Below are positions 1-6,184 of a DNA stretch of 7,100 bases, piece after piece. Numbering within the stretch: position 1 is the stretch's first letter; the number at the start of each line of letters is the position of its first letter. The position numbers and the translations under genes were made by a program. The notes beneath the pieces were generated by a model. That model was given only the letters and a program-made list of their open reading frames with translations. It searched no databases and was not told where the DNA came from. Source of the stretch: JBEINZ01 sp040377825 (GTDB taxonomy: Bacteria; Pseudomonadota; Alphaproteobacteria; Rhizobiales; Ancalomicrobiaceae); NCBI GenBank assembly GCA_040377825.1, contig JBEINZ010000169.1, positions 1 through 7,100 on the forward strand, given 5' to 3'.

Positions 1-1590
1 AAACCCGTCGACCTCGGCCGCGACGCCCTTGCCCGAAGTGCTGCGAAAGCCCGAAATCTTTGCAAGCTCAAGTCCGCGTTCGCCTGCGGCCGTGACCATT
101 GCCTTTGCCAGCGGATGCTCGCTGACCGACTGGACGGATGCGGCCAGCCGCAGTATCTCGGAAGGGTCCCCGTCCTGCGCTACAATGTCCGTGACGACCG
201 GTTTTCCGAGCGTCAACGTGCCCGTCTTGTCGAAAAGCACGACCTCGACCGCATGCGCGCGTTCAAGGGCCTCGATATCCTTGATCAGAATGCCCGCGCG
301 CGCCGCCGCTCCCGTGCCGGCCACCAGCGCGGCGGGCGTGGCGAGACCGAGCGCGCAGGGACAGGCGATGACCAGCACCGACACCGCCGCGACGATCGCG
401 CGCTCGGCATCCGCACCCGCGATGAGCCAGCCGAACGCGGTGGCGATCGCGATCCCGATCACCACGGGCACGAAGACGCCAGAGACTGTGTCGACCAACC
501 TTTGCACCGGCGCCTTGGCGATTTGCGCTTGCTCGACAAGCCGCGCAATCCGCGCGAGCGTCGTATCCTCGCCGATCGCCGTGACGCGAACAGTAAGCGC
601 GCCCTCGCCGTTGATCGTGCCGGTCGTCACCTTATCGCCGACACGCCGCAGCACCGGCAGGCTTTCGCCGGTGATCAGGGCCTCGTCGAGTTCGCTCATC
701 CCCTCGACAATGATCGCGTCGACCGGCACCCGTTCGCCCGGCCGAACGAGAACACTATCGCCGCGCCTGAGATCGTCGATCGAAACCGTTTCCTGCCGCC
801 CGTCGACGATCCGCGTTGCCGTGTCCGGCCGCATCGCCATCAGCCGCGCGACCGCCGCCGAGGCGCTGCGCCGCGCGCGCGCCTCCATCAGCTTACCCGC
901 GATGATCAGCGTCAGGATCGTCGCGGAGCCTTCAAAGTAGAGATGTCCGACGGAGTCCGCGCCCTTCAAAACCATCATCACGAGGCTGAAGCCGTAGGCG
1001 GCGGTTGTTCCAAGCGCGACCAAGACATCCATGTTGGCCGCCCCGCCCCGCAGTGCCTTGGCCGCCCCGACGTAAAATCGCCAGCCGGCGATGACTTGGA
1101 CCGGCGTCGCCAACATCAATTGCAAAGTCGGCGTTAGCCAATGAACATGCTCGCCGAACGCCATCTGGATCATCGCGACGATGAAGGGCAGCGTTAGGGT
1201 AAACGAGATGACGAAGACCAGAAACGCGGAGCGCTCCTCCGCCCGTCGCGCCGCCTTCGCCTCCTCCAACGCCAGCCGCCGTGCCCGCGCCTCGTGCGCG
1301 CGAAGCGTCGCGCCATAGCCCGCCGCCTCGACCGCCGCGACGAGCCGGCTCGGATCGACCGCCGGAGCCACGACCTCCGCCGTCTCCAATGCGAGATTGA
1401 CCGTCGCCCGATCGACCCCCTCCACCCGCGACAGCACCTTCTCGATCCGCGTTGCACAGGCCGCGCAGGTCATGCCGGTGAGGTCGAGGATGAGGGGCGC
1501 GCCGAACGGGGTTGGAGCCGGGGCCGGGGCGGGGACGGGCGGGGCGCCGGCCTTGGACGCGCGCTTTTCCGAAACGGTCGCAATCGACAT
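1..1590 (-). CDS. copA: Cu(+)-exporting P1B-type ATPase CopA, N-terminal 530 residues (3' end outside window)
   Basis: Inner-membrane pump that uses ATP to export cytoplasmic Cu(+). Reading the minus strand from the ATG at 1590 gives an open frame of 530 residues to the window edge; family members are usually about 750-850 residues, so the second half of the ATP-binding region and the last two membrane helices are missing here. In order it shows an Ala/Pro-rich tail (residues 18-28), one heavy-metal-associated domain with GMTCAAC at 39-45, and membrane helices near 121-143, 154-172, 187-208 and 218-235. These are followed by the actuator TGES at 308-311, helices near 371-391 and 397-420 with the Cu-binding CPC at 410-412, the phosphorylation motif DKTGTLT at 454-460 (Asp454), and SEHP at 490-493. 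CPC plus SEHP place it among Cu/Ag pumps. The start is supported by AGGA (1600-1603) nine bases upstream and an in-frame stop at 1609-1611. Cu versus Ag cannot be separated without the C-terminal helices. Confidence 0.96.
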   Translation of the reverse strand, partial: MSIATVSEKRASKAGAPPVPAPAPAPTPFGAPLILDLTGMTCAACATRIEKVLSRVEGVDRATVNLALETAEVVAPAVDPSRLVAAVEAAGYGATLRAHEARARRLALEEAKAARRAEERSAFLVFVISFTLTLPFIVAMIQMAFGEHVHWLTPTLQLMLATPVQVIAGWRFYVGAAKALRGGAANMDVLVALGTTAAYGFSLVMMVLKGADSVGHLYFEGSATILTLIIAGKLMEARARRSASAAVARLMAMRPDTATRIVDGRQETVSIDDLRRGDSVLVRPGERVPVDAIIVEGMSELDEALITGESLPVLRRVGDKVTTGTINGEGALTVRVTAIGEDTTLARIARLVEQAQIAKAPVQRLVDTVSGVFVPVVIGIAIATAFGWLIAGADAERAIVAAVSVLVIACPCALGLATPAALVAGTGAAARAGILIKDIEALERAHAVEVVLFDKTGTLTLGKPVVTDIVAQDGDPSEILRLAASVQSVSEHPLAKAMVTAAGERGLELAKISGFRSTSGKGVAAEVDGF

Positions 1591-1670
1591 GGCTATCGTT
1601 CCTAAGTTCTAATTCACCCTCATGCGGAGGTATTTCGAGCGGACTGGTCGGGATTTCGCATTTGATCCTT

Positions 1671-1689
1671 ATATAGGGACTTCGTGTCC
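1671..1689 (-). promoter_or_regulatory. Candidate copA promoter -10 element with adjacent dyad
   Basis: On the minus strand CTATAT (1676-1671) matches the -10 hexamer often reported for alphaproteobacterial housekeeping promoters and lies about 80 bases before the copA start. Directly upstream is a small dyad, GGAC-(5)-GTCC (1677-1680 and 1686-1689), located where MerR-family copper regulators such as CueR bind between the -10 and -35. The arms are only 4 bp, no good -35 is visible at 17-20 bp, and the classic CueR ACCTTCC-type operator is absent. Copper control is therefore expected from the gene's function but not shown by this site. Confidence 0.28.
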
Positions 1690-1697
1690 GCCGCGCC

Positions 1698-1739
1698 TTG
1701 CGACAAAGCAAACGTTGCAATTCTTTGTTGTAAAGTCGC
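1698..1739. promoter_or_regulatory. Nested inverted repeats in the divergent intergenic region
   Basis: The gap between the divergent genes copA and the membrane protein contains overlapping dyads: ACAAAG (1703-1708) with CTTTGT (1723-1728), an inner GCAA-ACG-TTGC (1708-1718), and an outer GCGAC (1700-1704) with GTCGC (1735-1739). The cluster is AT-richer than its surroundings and could be an operator serving either direction. No regulator family is recognised from it, and no convincing -35/-10 pair for the plus-strand gene was found. Confidence 0.25.
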
Positions 1740-1753
1740 TTGGCGTTGCGATA

Positions 1754-1775
1754 GCCTCCGTTTGTTTGCGGAGGC
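1754..1775 (+). repeat. Hairpin, 7-bp stem with 8-base loop, upstream of the SLATT-like gene
   Basis: GCCTCCG (1754-1760) pairs perfectly with CGGAGGC (1769-1775) around the loop TTTGTTTG. No run of T follows on either strand, so it is not a standard terminator. Its right arm contains GGAGG, which could act as a ribosome binding site for an ATG at 1780, and it would lie in the 5' leader of the gene at 1797. It could modulate translation there, or be chance in GC-rich DNA. Confidence 0.3.
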
Positions 1776-1796
1776 ATTCATGCAGGGAGTGGACAT

Positions 1797-2510
1797 ATGG
1801 TCGGACCGTTCGGCGACGATGAGGCTATCAAGTCAGCCACAAGTTCCTTCGCCGAAGGATCCGCCGCCGCGACCGCCGCCGGTCCCCAGGCAGTCCGGGG
1901 AACCGAAGACCGACCTGCCGAACCGCATGCTGCCGGGCGTTCGCCCGCCGAAGAAGTGACCGGCGATTACAAATACGACCTTGTTTTCGACCTTATGCGC
2001 AACATGCGCTATCATGCTGCCCGCGAAGCATGGTTTTCCGGCTGGAACCGCCTCTGCCAATTCGTCTCCGTGCTATCGGGCACGGCTGCGGGAGCAACGC
2101 TGCTTTCGACATTCGGCGCGGGCACGAATGGCGCGTACGTGGCGGCGTTCCTGGGCTTTCTGGTGGCCCTGATTACGACCATAAGCCTCGTCATCGACCT
2201 CCCTGGAGCCGCGCGGGCCCACGCCGGGCTTCGCCAGCGGTTTGCCGCCGTATTGGCGTCTGTCGAGTTGAAGCCGTCGATCACGTTTGGGGATGCCGCA
2301 GCCGCGCGTGCTGAAATGGCCCGCATCTACGGCGAAGAACCGCCGCCGAAATCCGTTGTCGATGCCAAGGCCTGGAACGCGACACGGCGTTCGCTCGCCA
2401 CACAGATTTCCAAGTCCGATCTGATTCCGATCAAGTGGCATGAATCTCTTCTTGCCCATGTGTTCGCTTTTCCGAATTTCGATTCGCGGATCGGAGGCGA
2501 ACGGATCTGA
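1797..2510 (+). CDS. Two-helix membrane protein resembling the SLATT-domain group
   Basis: No characterised function. The 237-residue product has a low-complexity Ala/Glu-rich N-terminus (1-55), then a charged/aromatic helix (YDLVFDLMRNMRYHAAREAWF, about 60-80), and two hydrophobic segments (about 86-106 and 112-134) joined by a short Gly-rich turn. A basic helix (RQRFAAVLASVE, 146-157) follows, and a C-terminal stretch ends in KWHESLLAHVFAFPNF. An Arg-Tyr-His helix, a tight two-helix hairpin and a cytoplasmic helical tail is the layout of SLATT proteins, whose best-studied members are predicted pore-forming effectors beside nucleotide-sensing defence genes. No such partner (SMODS nucleotidyltransferase or SLOG) lies within this window, so it would be a stand-alone member. 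The ATG at 1797 is chosen for GGGAG (1784-1788) eight bases upstream. It is divergent from copA and 123 bases ahead of the dehydratase. The assignment rests on topology and remembered sequence feel, not a search; another two-helix family is possible. Confidence 0.6.
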   Translation: MVGPFGDDEAIKSATSSFAEGSAAATAAGPQAVRGTEDRPAEPHAAGRSPAEEVTGDYKYDLVFDLMRNMRYHAAREAWFSGWNRLCQFVSVLSGTAAGATLLSTFGAGTNGAYVAAFLGFLVALITTISLVIDLPGAARAHAGLRQRFAAVLASVELKPSITFGDAAAARAEMARIYGEEPPPKSVVDAKAWNATRRSLATQISKSDLIPIKWHESLLAHVFAFPNFDSRIGGERI

Positions 2511-2536
2511 GCGGGCGCGGGCGGGCCGGGGGAAAT

Positions 2537-2572
2537 CGATCGGTTGATTTCATTCTCGATCGTGGTCTATTC
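2537..2572 (+). promoter_or_regulatory. Candidate promoter and paired CGATCG sites upstream of xylD
   Basis: TTGATT (2544-2549) is followed after 17 bases by CTATTC (2567-2572), a plausible -35/-10 pair about 60 bases before the dehydratase start. Two identical palindromes, CGATCG at 2537-2542 and 2557-2562, flank the -35 with a centre-to-centre distance of 20 bp, about two helical turns. That spacing would suit a dimeric repressor or activator on one face of the DNA. CGATCG is common in GC-rich genomes, so chance is quite possible. The gap 2511-2536 is otherwise a GC-rich run with no clear terminator for the preceding gene. Confidence 0.35.
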
Positions 2573-2633
2573 CTCCGGCAAAATCGCGCGTGGGTTTGCT
2601 TGGCCGGCCGCGCCAATATCGGGAGAAAACAGC

Positions 2634-4427
2634 ATGTCCACGAATGGCGGTTCGAAGCTGCGCTCGCAGCTGTGGTTTGACAATCCGGCCAATCCGGACA
2701 TGACCGCGCTTTATCTCGAGCGCTATCTGAATTTCGGCTTGACCCGCGAGGAGTTGCAATCTGGCAAGCCGATCATCGGCATCGCGCAGACCGGCTCGGA
2801 TCTTTCGCCGTGCAATCGGCATCATCTCGAACTGGCCAGCCGCGTGCGCGACGGCATTCGGGCCATGGGCGGTGTGCCGCTCGAATTCCCGGTGCATCCG
2901 ATCCAGGAAACCGGCAAGCGTCCGACGGCGGCGCTCGACCGCAACCTCGCCTATCTCGGCTTGGTCGAGGTCCTCTACGGCTACCCGATCGACGGCGTGG
3001 TGCTAACGACCGGCTGCGACAAGACGACGCCCGCCTGCCTCATGGCGGCGGCGACCGTCAACATCCCGGCGATCGTCTTGTCCGGCGGGCCGATGCTGAA
3101 CGGTTGGTGGAAGGGCCAGCGCGCGGGGTCGGGCACCGTCGTTTGGAACGCGCGGGAAGCCTTCGCGCGCGGCGAGATCACCTATTCCGAGATGATGAAC
3201 ATGGTCGCCTCCTCGGCGCCCTCGGTCGGCCATTGCAACACGATGGGCACCGCCTCGACCATGAATGCGCTCGCCGAAGCGCTCGGCATGTCGCTTCCCG
3301 GCTGCGCGGCGATCCCCGCGCCCTACCGTGAACGTGGGCAGATCGCCTACGAGACCGGCGTTCGAATCGTGGAAATGGTGCATGAGGACTTGAAGCCGTC
3401 GGACATCATGACCCGCGAGGCCTTCGAAAACGTGATCCTCGCCTGCTCGGCGATCGGCGGCTCGACCAATGGCCCCATCCACATCAACGCGATTGCCCGC
3501 CACGCGGGCGTTGCGATTTCGATCGACGATTGGGAGACGATCGGCCATGCCGTCCCACTGCTCGTCAACATGCAGCCGGCCGGCTTTTATCTCGGCGAGG
3601 AATATCACCGCGCGGGCGGGCTCCCGGCCGTGCTGAACGAGCTCTTGAAGGCTGGCCTGCTGCGCGCGGACGCCAAGACCGTCAACGGCAAGACGATCGG
3701 CGAAAACGTCAAGGACGCCGTGATCGGCGACACCGACGTCATCCGAACCTTCGCCAATCCGCTCGTCAAGGAAGCCGGCTTCATCGTCCTGAAGGGTAAC
3801 CTCTTTGACAGCGCGATCATGAAGACGAGCGTGATCTCCGAGGAATTCCGCACGCGCTATCTGTCGAACCCGAGTGATCCGGAAGCCTTCGAGGGCAAGT
3901 CCGTCGTGTTCGACGGACCGGAGGACTACCACGCTCGCATCGACGATCCAGCGCTCGCGATCGACGAACAGACGATCTTGTTCATGCGCGGCGTCGGCCC
4001 AATCGGCTACCCCGGTTCGGCGGAAGTGGTGAACATGCGCGCGCCCGACTATCTCTTGAAGCGGGGCATCAAGGCGCTGCCGTGCATCGGCGACGGCCGC
4101 CAATCCGGCACGTCGGGTTCGCCGTCGATCTTGAATGCCTCGCCGGAAGCCGCGGCAGGCGGCGGTCTCGCGATCCTGAAGGCCGGCGACCGCGTCCGCG
4201 TCGACTTGAAAAAGCGCACCGCCAATATCTTGATTTCCGAGGCCGAACTGAACCAACGCCGCGCGGACCTGCAAGCCCAAGGCGGCTACAAGTTTCCCGG
4301 TCACCAGACCCCCTGGCAGGAAATCCAGCGTGGGATTGTCGACCAGTTGTCCGACGGCATGGTGCTGAAGCCTGCGGTGAAGTACCAGCGCATCGCGGAA
4401 AAAGGCGTGCCGCGCGATAATCATTAA
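2634..4427 (+). CDS. xylD: D-xylonate dehydratase, IlvD/Edd family, XylD type
   Basis: Removes water from D-xylonate to give 2-keto-3-deoxy-D-xylonate in cytoplasmic non-phosphorylative pentose catabolism. The 597-residue protein is close to the usual family length (about 590) and resembles Caulobacter XylD from end to end, including the FDNP-x-x-x-DMTALYLER opening and a C-terminus ending in NH. The three [2Fe-2S] cluster cysteines are present at Cys60 (SDLSPCN), Cys128 (TTGCDKTTPA) and Cys201 (GHCNTMGTAS). Glu92, Asp129 and Lys130 match the Mg(2+) ligands and the carbamylated lysine of related pentonate dehydratases. Ser491 in DGRQSGT is the expected catalytic base. The ATG at 2634 is preferred for GGGAG (2621-2625) at good spacing and because family similarity starts there; the longer in-frame TTG at 2544 overlaps the likely -35. 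The usual xylXABC partners are not in this window. Related L-arabinonate or other pentonate activity cannot be excluded, but XylD is the best match. Confidence 0.9.
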   Translation: MSTNGGSKLRSQLWFDNPANPDMTALYLERYLNFGLTREELQSGKPIIGIAQTGSDLSPCNRHHLELASRVRDGIRAMGGVPLEFPVHPIQETGKRPTAALDRNLAYLGLVEVLYGYPIDGVVLTTGCDKTTPACLMAAATVNIPAIVLSGGPMLNGWWKGQRAGSGTVVWNAREAFARGEITYSEMMNMVASSAPSVGHCNTMGTASTMNALAEALGMSLPGCAAIPAPYRERGQIAYETGVRIVEMVHEDLKPSDIMTREAFENVILACSAIGGSTNGPIHINAIARHAGVAISIDDWETIGHAVPLLVNMQPAGFYLGEEYHRAGGLPAVLNELLKAGLLRADAKTVNGKTIGENVKDAVIGDTDVIRTFANPLVKEAGFIVLKGNLFDSAIMKTSVISEEFRTRYLSNPSDPEAFEGKSVVFDGPEDYHARIDDPALAIDEQTILFMRGVGPIGYPGSAEVVNMRAPDYLLKRGIKALPCIGDGRQSGTSGSPSILNASPEAAAGGGLAILKAGDRVRVDLKKRTANILISEAELNQRRADLQAQGGYKFPGHQTPWQEIQRGIVDQLSDGMVLKPAVKYQRIAEKGVPRDNH

Positions 4428-4464
4428 CGATCGGGCATTGACGATCGGGCATTGACGACCGGCC
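4427..4464 (+). repeat. Tandem 14-bp direct repeat just after xylD
   Basis: ACGATCGGGCATTG occurs twice head to tail (4427-4440 and 4441-4454), identical in both copies, and a decayed third copy ACGACCGGCC begins at 4455. The first base of copy one is the last base of the xylD stop codon. Right after it CGGCC (4460-4464) can pair with GGCCG (4475-4479), but there is no T-run, so this is not a convincing terminator. It looks like a small slippage duplication; a protein-binding role is possible because each copy contains CGATCG, as upstream of xylD. Confidence 0.75.
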
Positions 4465-4561
4465 CTCAACGGTTGGCCGCGTCGAGCGCGCAAGGCTTTT
4501 GGCCCCCGCTTCTTCCAACCATGGAAGAGGCGGAAATAGAGATACGCGAAAGCCGGAGACC

Positions 4562-5218
4562 ATGTCCGTTCCCAAGCCCGCCCGTCCGCCGGAGCGCGAG
4601 CCCCTCGGTGGCGCCTTCGCGCGCCTCGAACCGCTCGATGTCGCGCGCCATGGCGCGGATTTGTGGGCGGCGGTTTCCGGTCACAACGAGATGTGGCGGT
4701 GGATGGCCTATGGCCCTTTCGCCAACGAGGCGGCCTTTGTCGGCTGGCTCGAAATCCGCGCGGTGCTTGCCGATCCCGTGTATTTTGCCATCCTCGACAA
4801 GGCCGGCGGCAAGGCGCTCGGCTGCGCGACGCTGATGGAGATCCGCCCGGCCAATGGTGTCATCGAGGTCGGGAACATCTTTTTCTCGCCTTCCCTGCAG
4901 AAGACGCCGATGGCCACCGAGGCGATCTTCCTGTTGATGCGGGCGGTGTTCGAGACCTGGGGCTACCGTCGCTTCGAATGGAAATGCGATAATGCCAACG
5001 AGCCATCGAAATCGGCGGCCCTGCGCTTCGGCTTCAGCTTCGAGGGCGTTTTCCGCCAACACATGATCATCAAGGGCCGCAACCGCGATACGGCTTGGTT
5101 TTCGATCATCGACAGCGAGTGGCCGGACCTCGAACGCGCCTTTCGCGCTTGGCTCGCGCCGGAAAACTTTGATGCGGCCGGCCGGCAGAGGTCGCGGCTC
5201 CAGGCCCGGCGTGCCTAA
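4562..5218 (+). CDS. GNAT-family N-acetyltransferase (RimJ/RimL-like)
   Basis: Predicted to transfer an acetyl group from acetyl-CoA to an amine; the substrate is unknown. The 218-residue protein has the Acetyltransf_3 layout: an N-terminal LEPLDVARHGADLW segment (22-35), the W-x-x-M-x-YGPF region (45-53), strand FAILDKAGGKALGCATLM (75-92), and IEVGNIFFSPSLQKTPMATEA (101-121). In the last of these the QKTPMA turn occupies the acyl-CoA pyrophosphate loop, where Q/R-x-x-G-x-G/A is usual, with Pro in place of the first Gly. RRFEWKCDNANEPSKSAALRFGF (136-158) follows, the late beta-strand and helix that close the CoA site. The ATG at 4562 has GGAG (4555-4558) only three bases away, which is short; an in-frame TTG at 4499 would add 21 residues that do not look like family sequence, so the ATG is preferred. 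It lies 134 bases after xylD and 79 before the dehydrogenase. Co-transcription is possible, but a sugar-acid role for it is not evident. Confidence 0.88.
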   Translation: MSVPKPARPPEREPLGGAFARLEPLDVARHGADLWAAVSGHNEMWRWMAYGPFANEAAFVGWLEIRAVLADPVYFAILDKAGGKALGCATLMEIRPANGVIEVGNIFFSPSLQKTPMATEAIFLLMRAVFETWGYRRFEWKCDNANEPSKSAALRFGFSFEGVFRQHMIIKGRNRDTAWFSIIDSEWPDLERAFRAWLAPENFDAAGRQRSRLQARRA

Positions 5219-5241
5219 ACGAAACAGTGTGCTGTCCGCCC

Positions 5242-5270
5242 CTTACATCCGTCGTCAAATCCGCTAGAAG
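5242..5270 (+). promoter_or_regulatory. Candidate promoter for the dehydrogenase gene
   Basis: CTTACA (5242-5247) and TAGAAG (5265-5270) are separated by 17 bases and lie 28 bases before the start codon. Each matches the general sigma-70 consensus at four of six positions. The 79-base gap could equally be an internal operon spacer, so this is only a weak call. Confidence 0.25.
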
Positions 5271-5297
5271 CGAGCAAACAATTTCAAGGAGTGAATC

Positions 5298-6053
5298 ATG
5301 GCGGGGCGTCTTCAGGGCAAGCGGGCATTTCTAACGGCGGCGGGGGCCGGTATCGGTCGGGCCACGGCCATCGCCTTCGCGCGCGAGGGCGCCCATGTGA
5401 TCGCGACCGATCTCGATCAGGCGAAGCTCGCCGATCTCGCAGCCCATGGCGTTGCCGAGGTGCATTCGCTCGACGTGCGCTCGACGCCGGCGGTCGAGGC
5501 GATGGCCGAAGCGACCGGGCCGGTCGACATCCTGTTCAATTGCGCCGGCTACGTGCATCACGGCTCGATCCTGGAATGCTCGGAGCATGACTGGGACTTT
5601 TCGTTCGACCTCAACGTCAAATCGATGCATCGCACGATCAAGGCGTTCCTGCCGGGCATGCTGGCCCGGGGCAGGGGCTCGATCGTCAACATATCCTCCG
5701 GCGCCAGTTCGGTGCGCGGCATTCCCAACCGCTACGTCTACGGCGCCTCGAAGGCGGCCGTTATCGGCCTGACCAAAGCCGTCGCCGCCGATTTCATCAA
5801 GCGCGGCATCCGCGCCAATGCCATTTGCCCGGGCACGATCGAAAGTCCGTCGCTCGACGACCGGATCGCAACCCTCGCCAAGTCCTCCGGCCAGCCGGTC
5901 GAAACCGTCCGCCAAGCCTTCGTAGACCGCCAACCCATGGGCCGGCTCGGCACCGCCGAGGAAATCGCCATGCTCGCCGTCTATCTCGGCTCAGACGAAG
6001 CAAGCTACACGACCGGCCAAATCCACCTGATCGATGGCGGCTTCGCGCTTTAA
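5298..6053 (+). CDS. NAD-dependent short-chain dehydrogenase, DHRS6/BDH2 and 2-keto-3-deoxy-L-fuconate dehydrogenase type
   Basis: Cytoplasmic SDR oxidoreductase of 251 residues, a normal classical-SDR length. The cofactor loop is TAAGAGIG (13-20), and Asp38 at the end of the second strand favours NAD(H) over NADP(H). NCAG is at 81-84. The catalytic set is Asn106, Ser134, Tyr148 and Lys152 (YGASK), and PGT at 178-180 follows. Similarity to human DHRS6/BDH2 runs through the whole chain: the start GRLQGK, FNCAGYVHHGSIL, DWDFSFDLNVKSM, and GRLGTAEEIAMLAVYL. Arg145, just before the active-site Tyr, matches the BDH2 arginine linked to substrate carboxylate binding, so a hydroxy-acid substrate is likely. 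Bacterial relatives include the 2-keto-3-deoxy-L-fuconate dehydrogenase of Xanthomonas, which fits the nearby xylonate dehydratase. The start is set by AAGGAG (5286-5291) six bases upstream. A 3-hydroxybutyrate dehydrogenase remains an alternative; the family is firm, the substrate is inferred. Confidence 0.9.
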   Translation: MAGRLQGKRAFLTAAGAGIGRATAIAFAREGAHVIATDLDQAKLADLAAHGVAEVHSLDVRSTPAVEAMAEATGPVDILFNCAGYVHHGSILECSEHDWDFSFDLNVKSMHRTIKAFLPGMLARGRGSIVNISSGASSVRGIPNRYVYGASKAAVIGLTKAVAADFIKRGIRANAICPGTIESPSLDDRIATLAKSSGQPVETVRQAFVDRQPMGRLGTAEEIAMLAVYLGSDEASYTTGQIHLIDGGFAL

Positions 6054-6157
6054 GGCGGAGGGGAAAGCCGATTCGATCTTGATTTCTTGTCTGGGTTGGG
6101 CGATGAAACGCGCGCGTCCGATCCTCCTAACTTTGAATGAGGTGTCGTCCGCCTACA

Positions 6158-6184
6158 AAAGGGTCCCTGCGGGGACCCTTTATT
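6158..6184 (+). terminator. Rho-independent terminator-like hairpin after the dehydrogenase gene
   Basis: AAAGGGTCCC (6158-6167) and GGGACCCTTT (6172-6181) form a perfect 10-bp stem closed by the four-base loop TGCG, followed by TTTATT with the last stem T's. The A-run on the left makes it usable in both directions. It lies 104 bases after the dehydrogenase stop and only three bases before the next ATG, so it both ends the upstream unit and would sequester the GGGGA (6171-6175) that could serve as the next gene's ribosome binding site. The stretch 6054-6157 shows no gene. Confidence 0.75.

Noticed and set aside
29..1137. Long plus-strand open frames of 303 and 340 codons opposite copA
   Set aside because: They lie antisense to a complete set of P1B-ATPase motifs; their Arg/Ser/Ala-rich products are typical shadows of a GC-rich gene on the other strand.
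932..1777. Minus-strand open frame of 281 codons overlapping copA
   Set aside because: It is in another frame from copA, is Gly/Arg-rich without any domain, and would replace the well-supported copA start.
1797..2510. Complete nucleotide-signalling defence system (CBASS-like) centred on the SLATT-like protein
   Set aside because: No nucleotidyltransferase, SLOG, ubiquitin-like or nuclease partner lies next to it; the neighbours are copA and xylD, and the NYN gene is 3.7 kb away with different composition.
2544..2633. Extended xylD start at TTG 2544 (30 extra residues)
   Set aside because: The TTG coincides with the likely -35 element, has no ribosome site, and the extra residues are not like XylD; ATG 2634 has GGGAG at good spacing.
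4460..4479. CGGCC/GGCCG hairpin after xylD as a terminator
   Set aside because: The stem is only 5 bp with a 10-base loop and no T-run follows.
3003..4493. Minus-strand open frame of 496 codons opposite xylD
   Set aside because: It is antisense to the catalytic core of xylD; the composition (Arg, Ala, Gly, His, Asp) is that of a mirrored GC-rich gene and shows no motif.
6137..6184. NYN protein start at ATG 6137
   Set aside because: The added codons would encode the terminator hairpin and there is no Shine-Dalgarno sequence upstream (the region has CCTCC, the complement).
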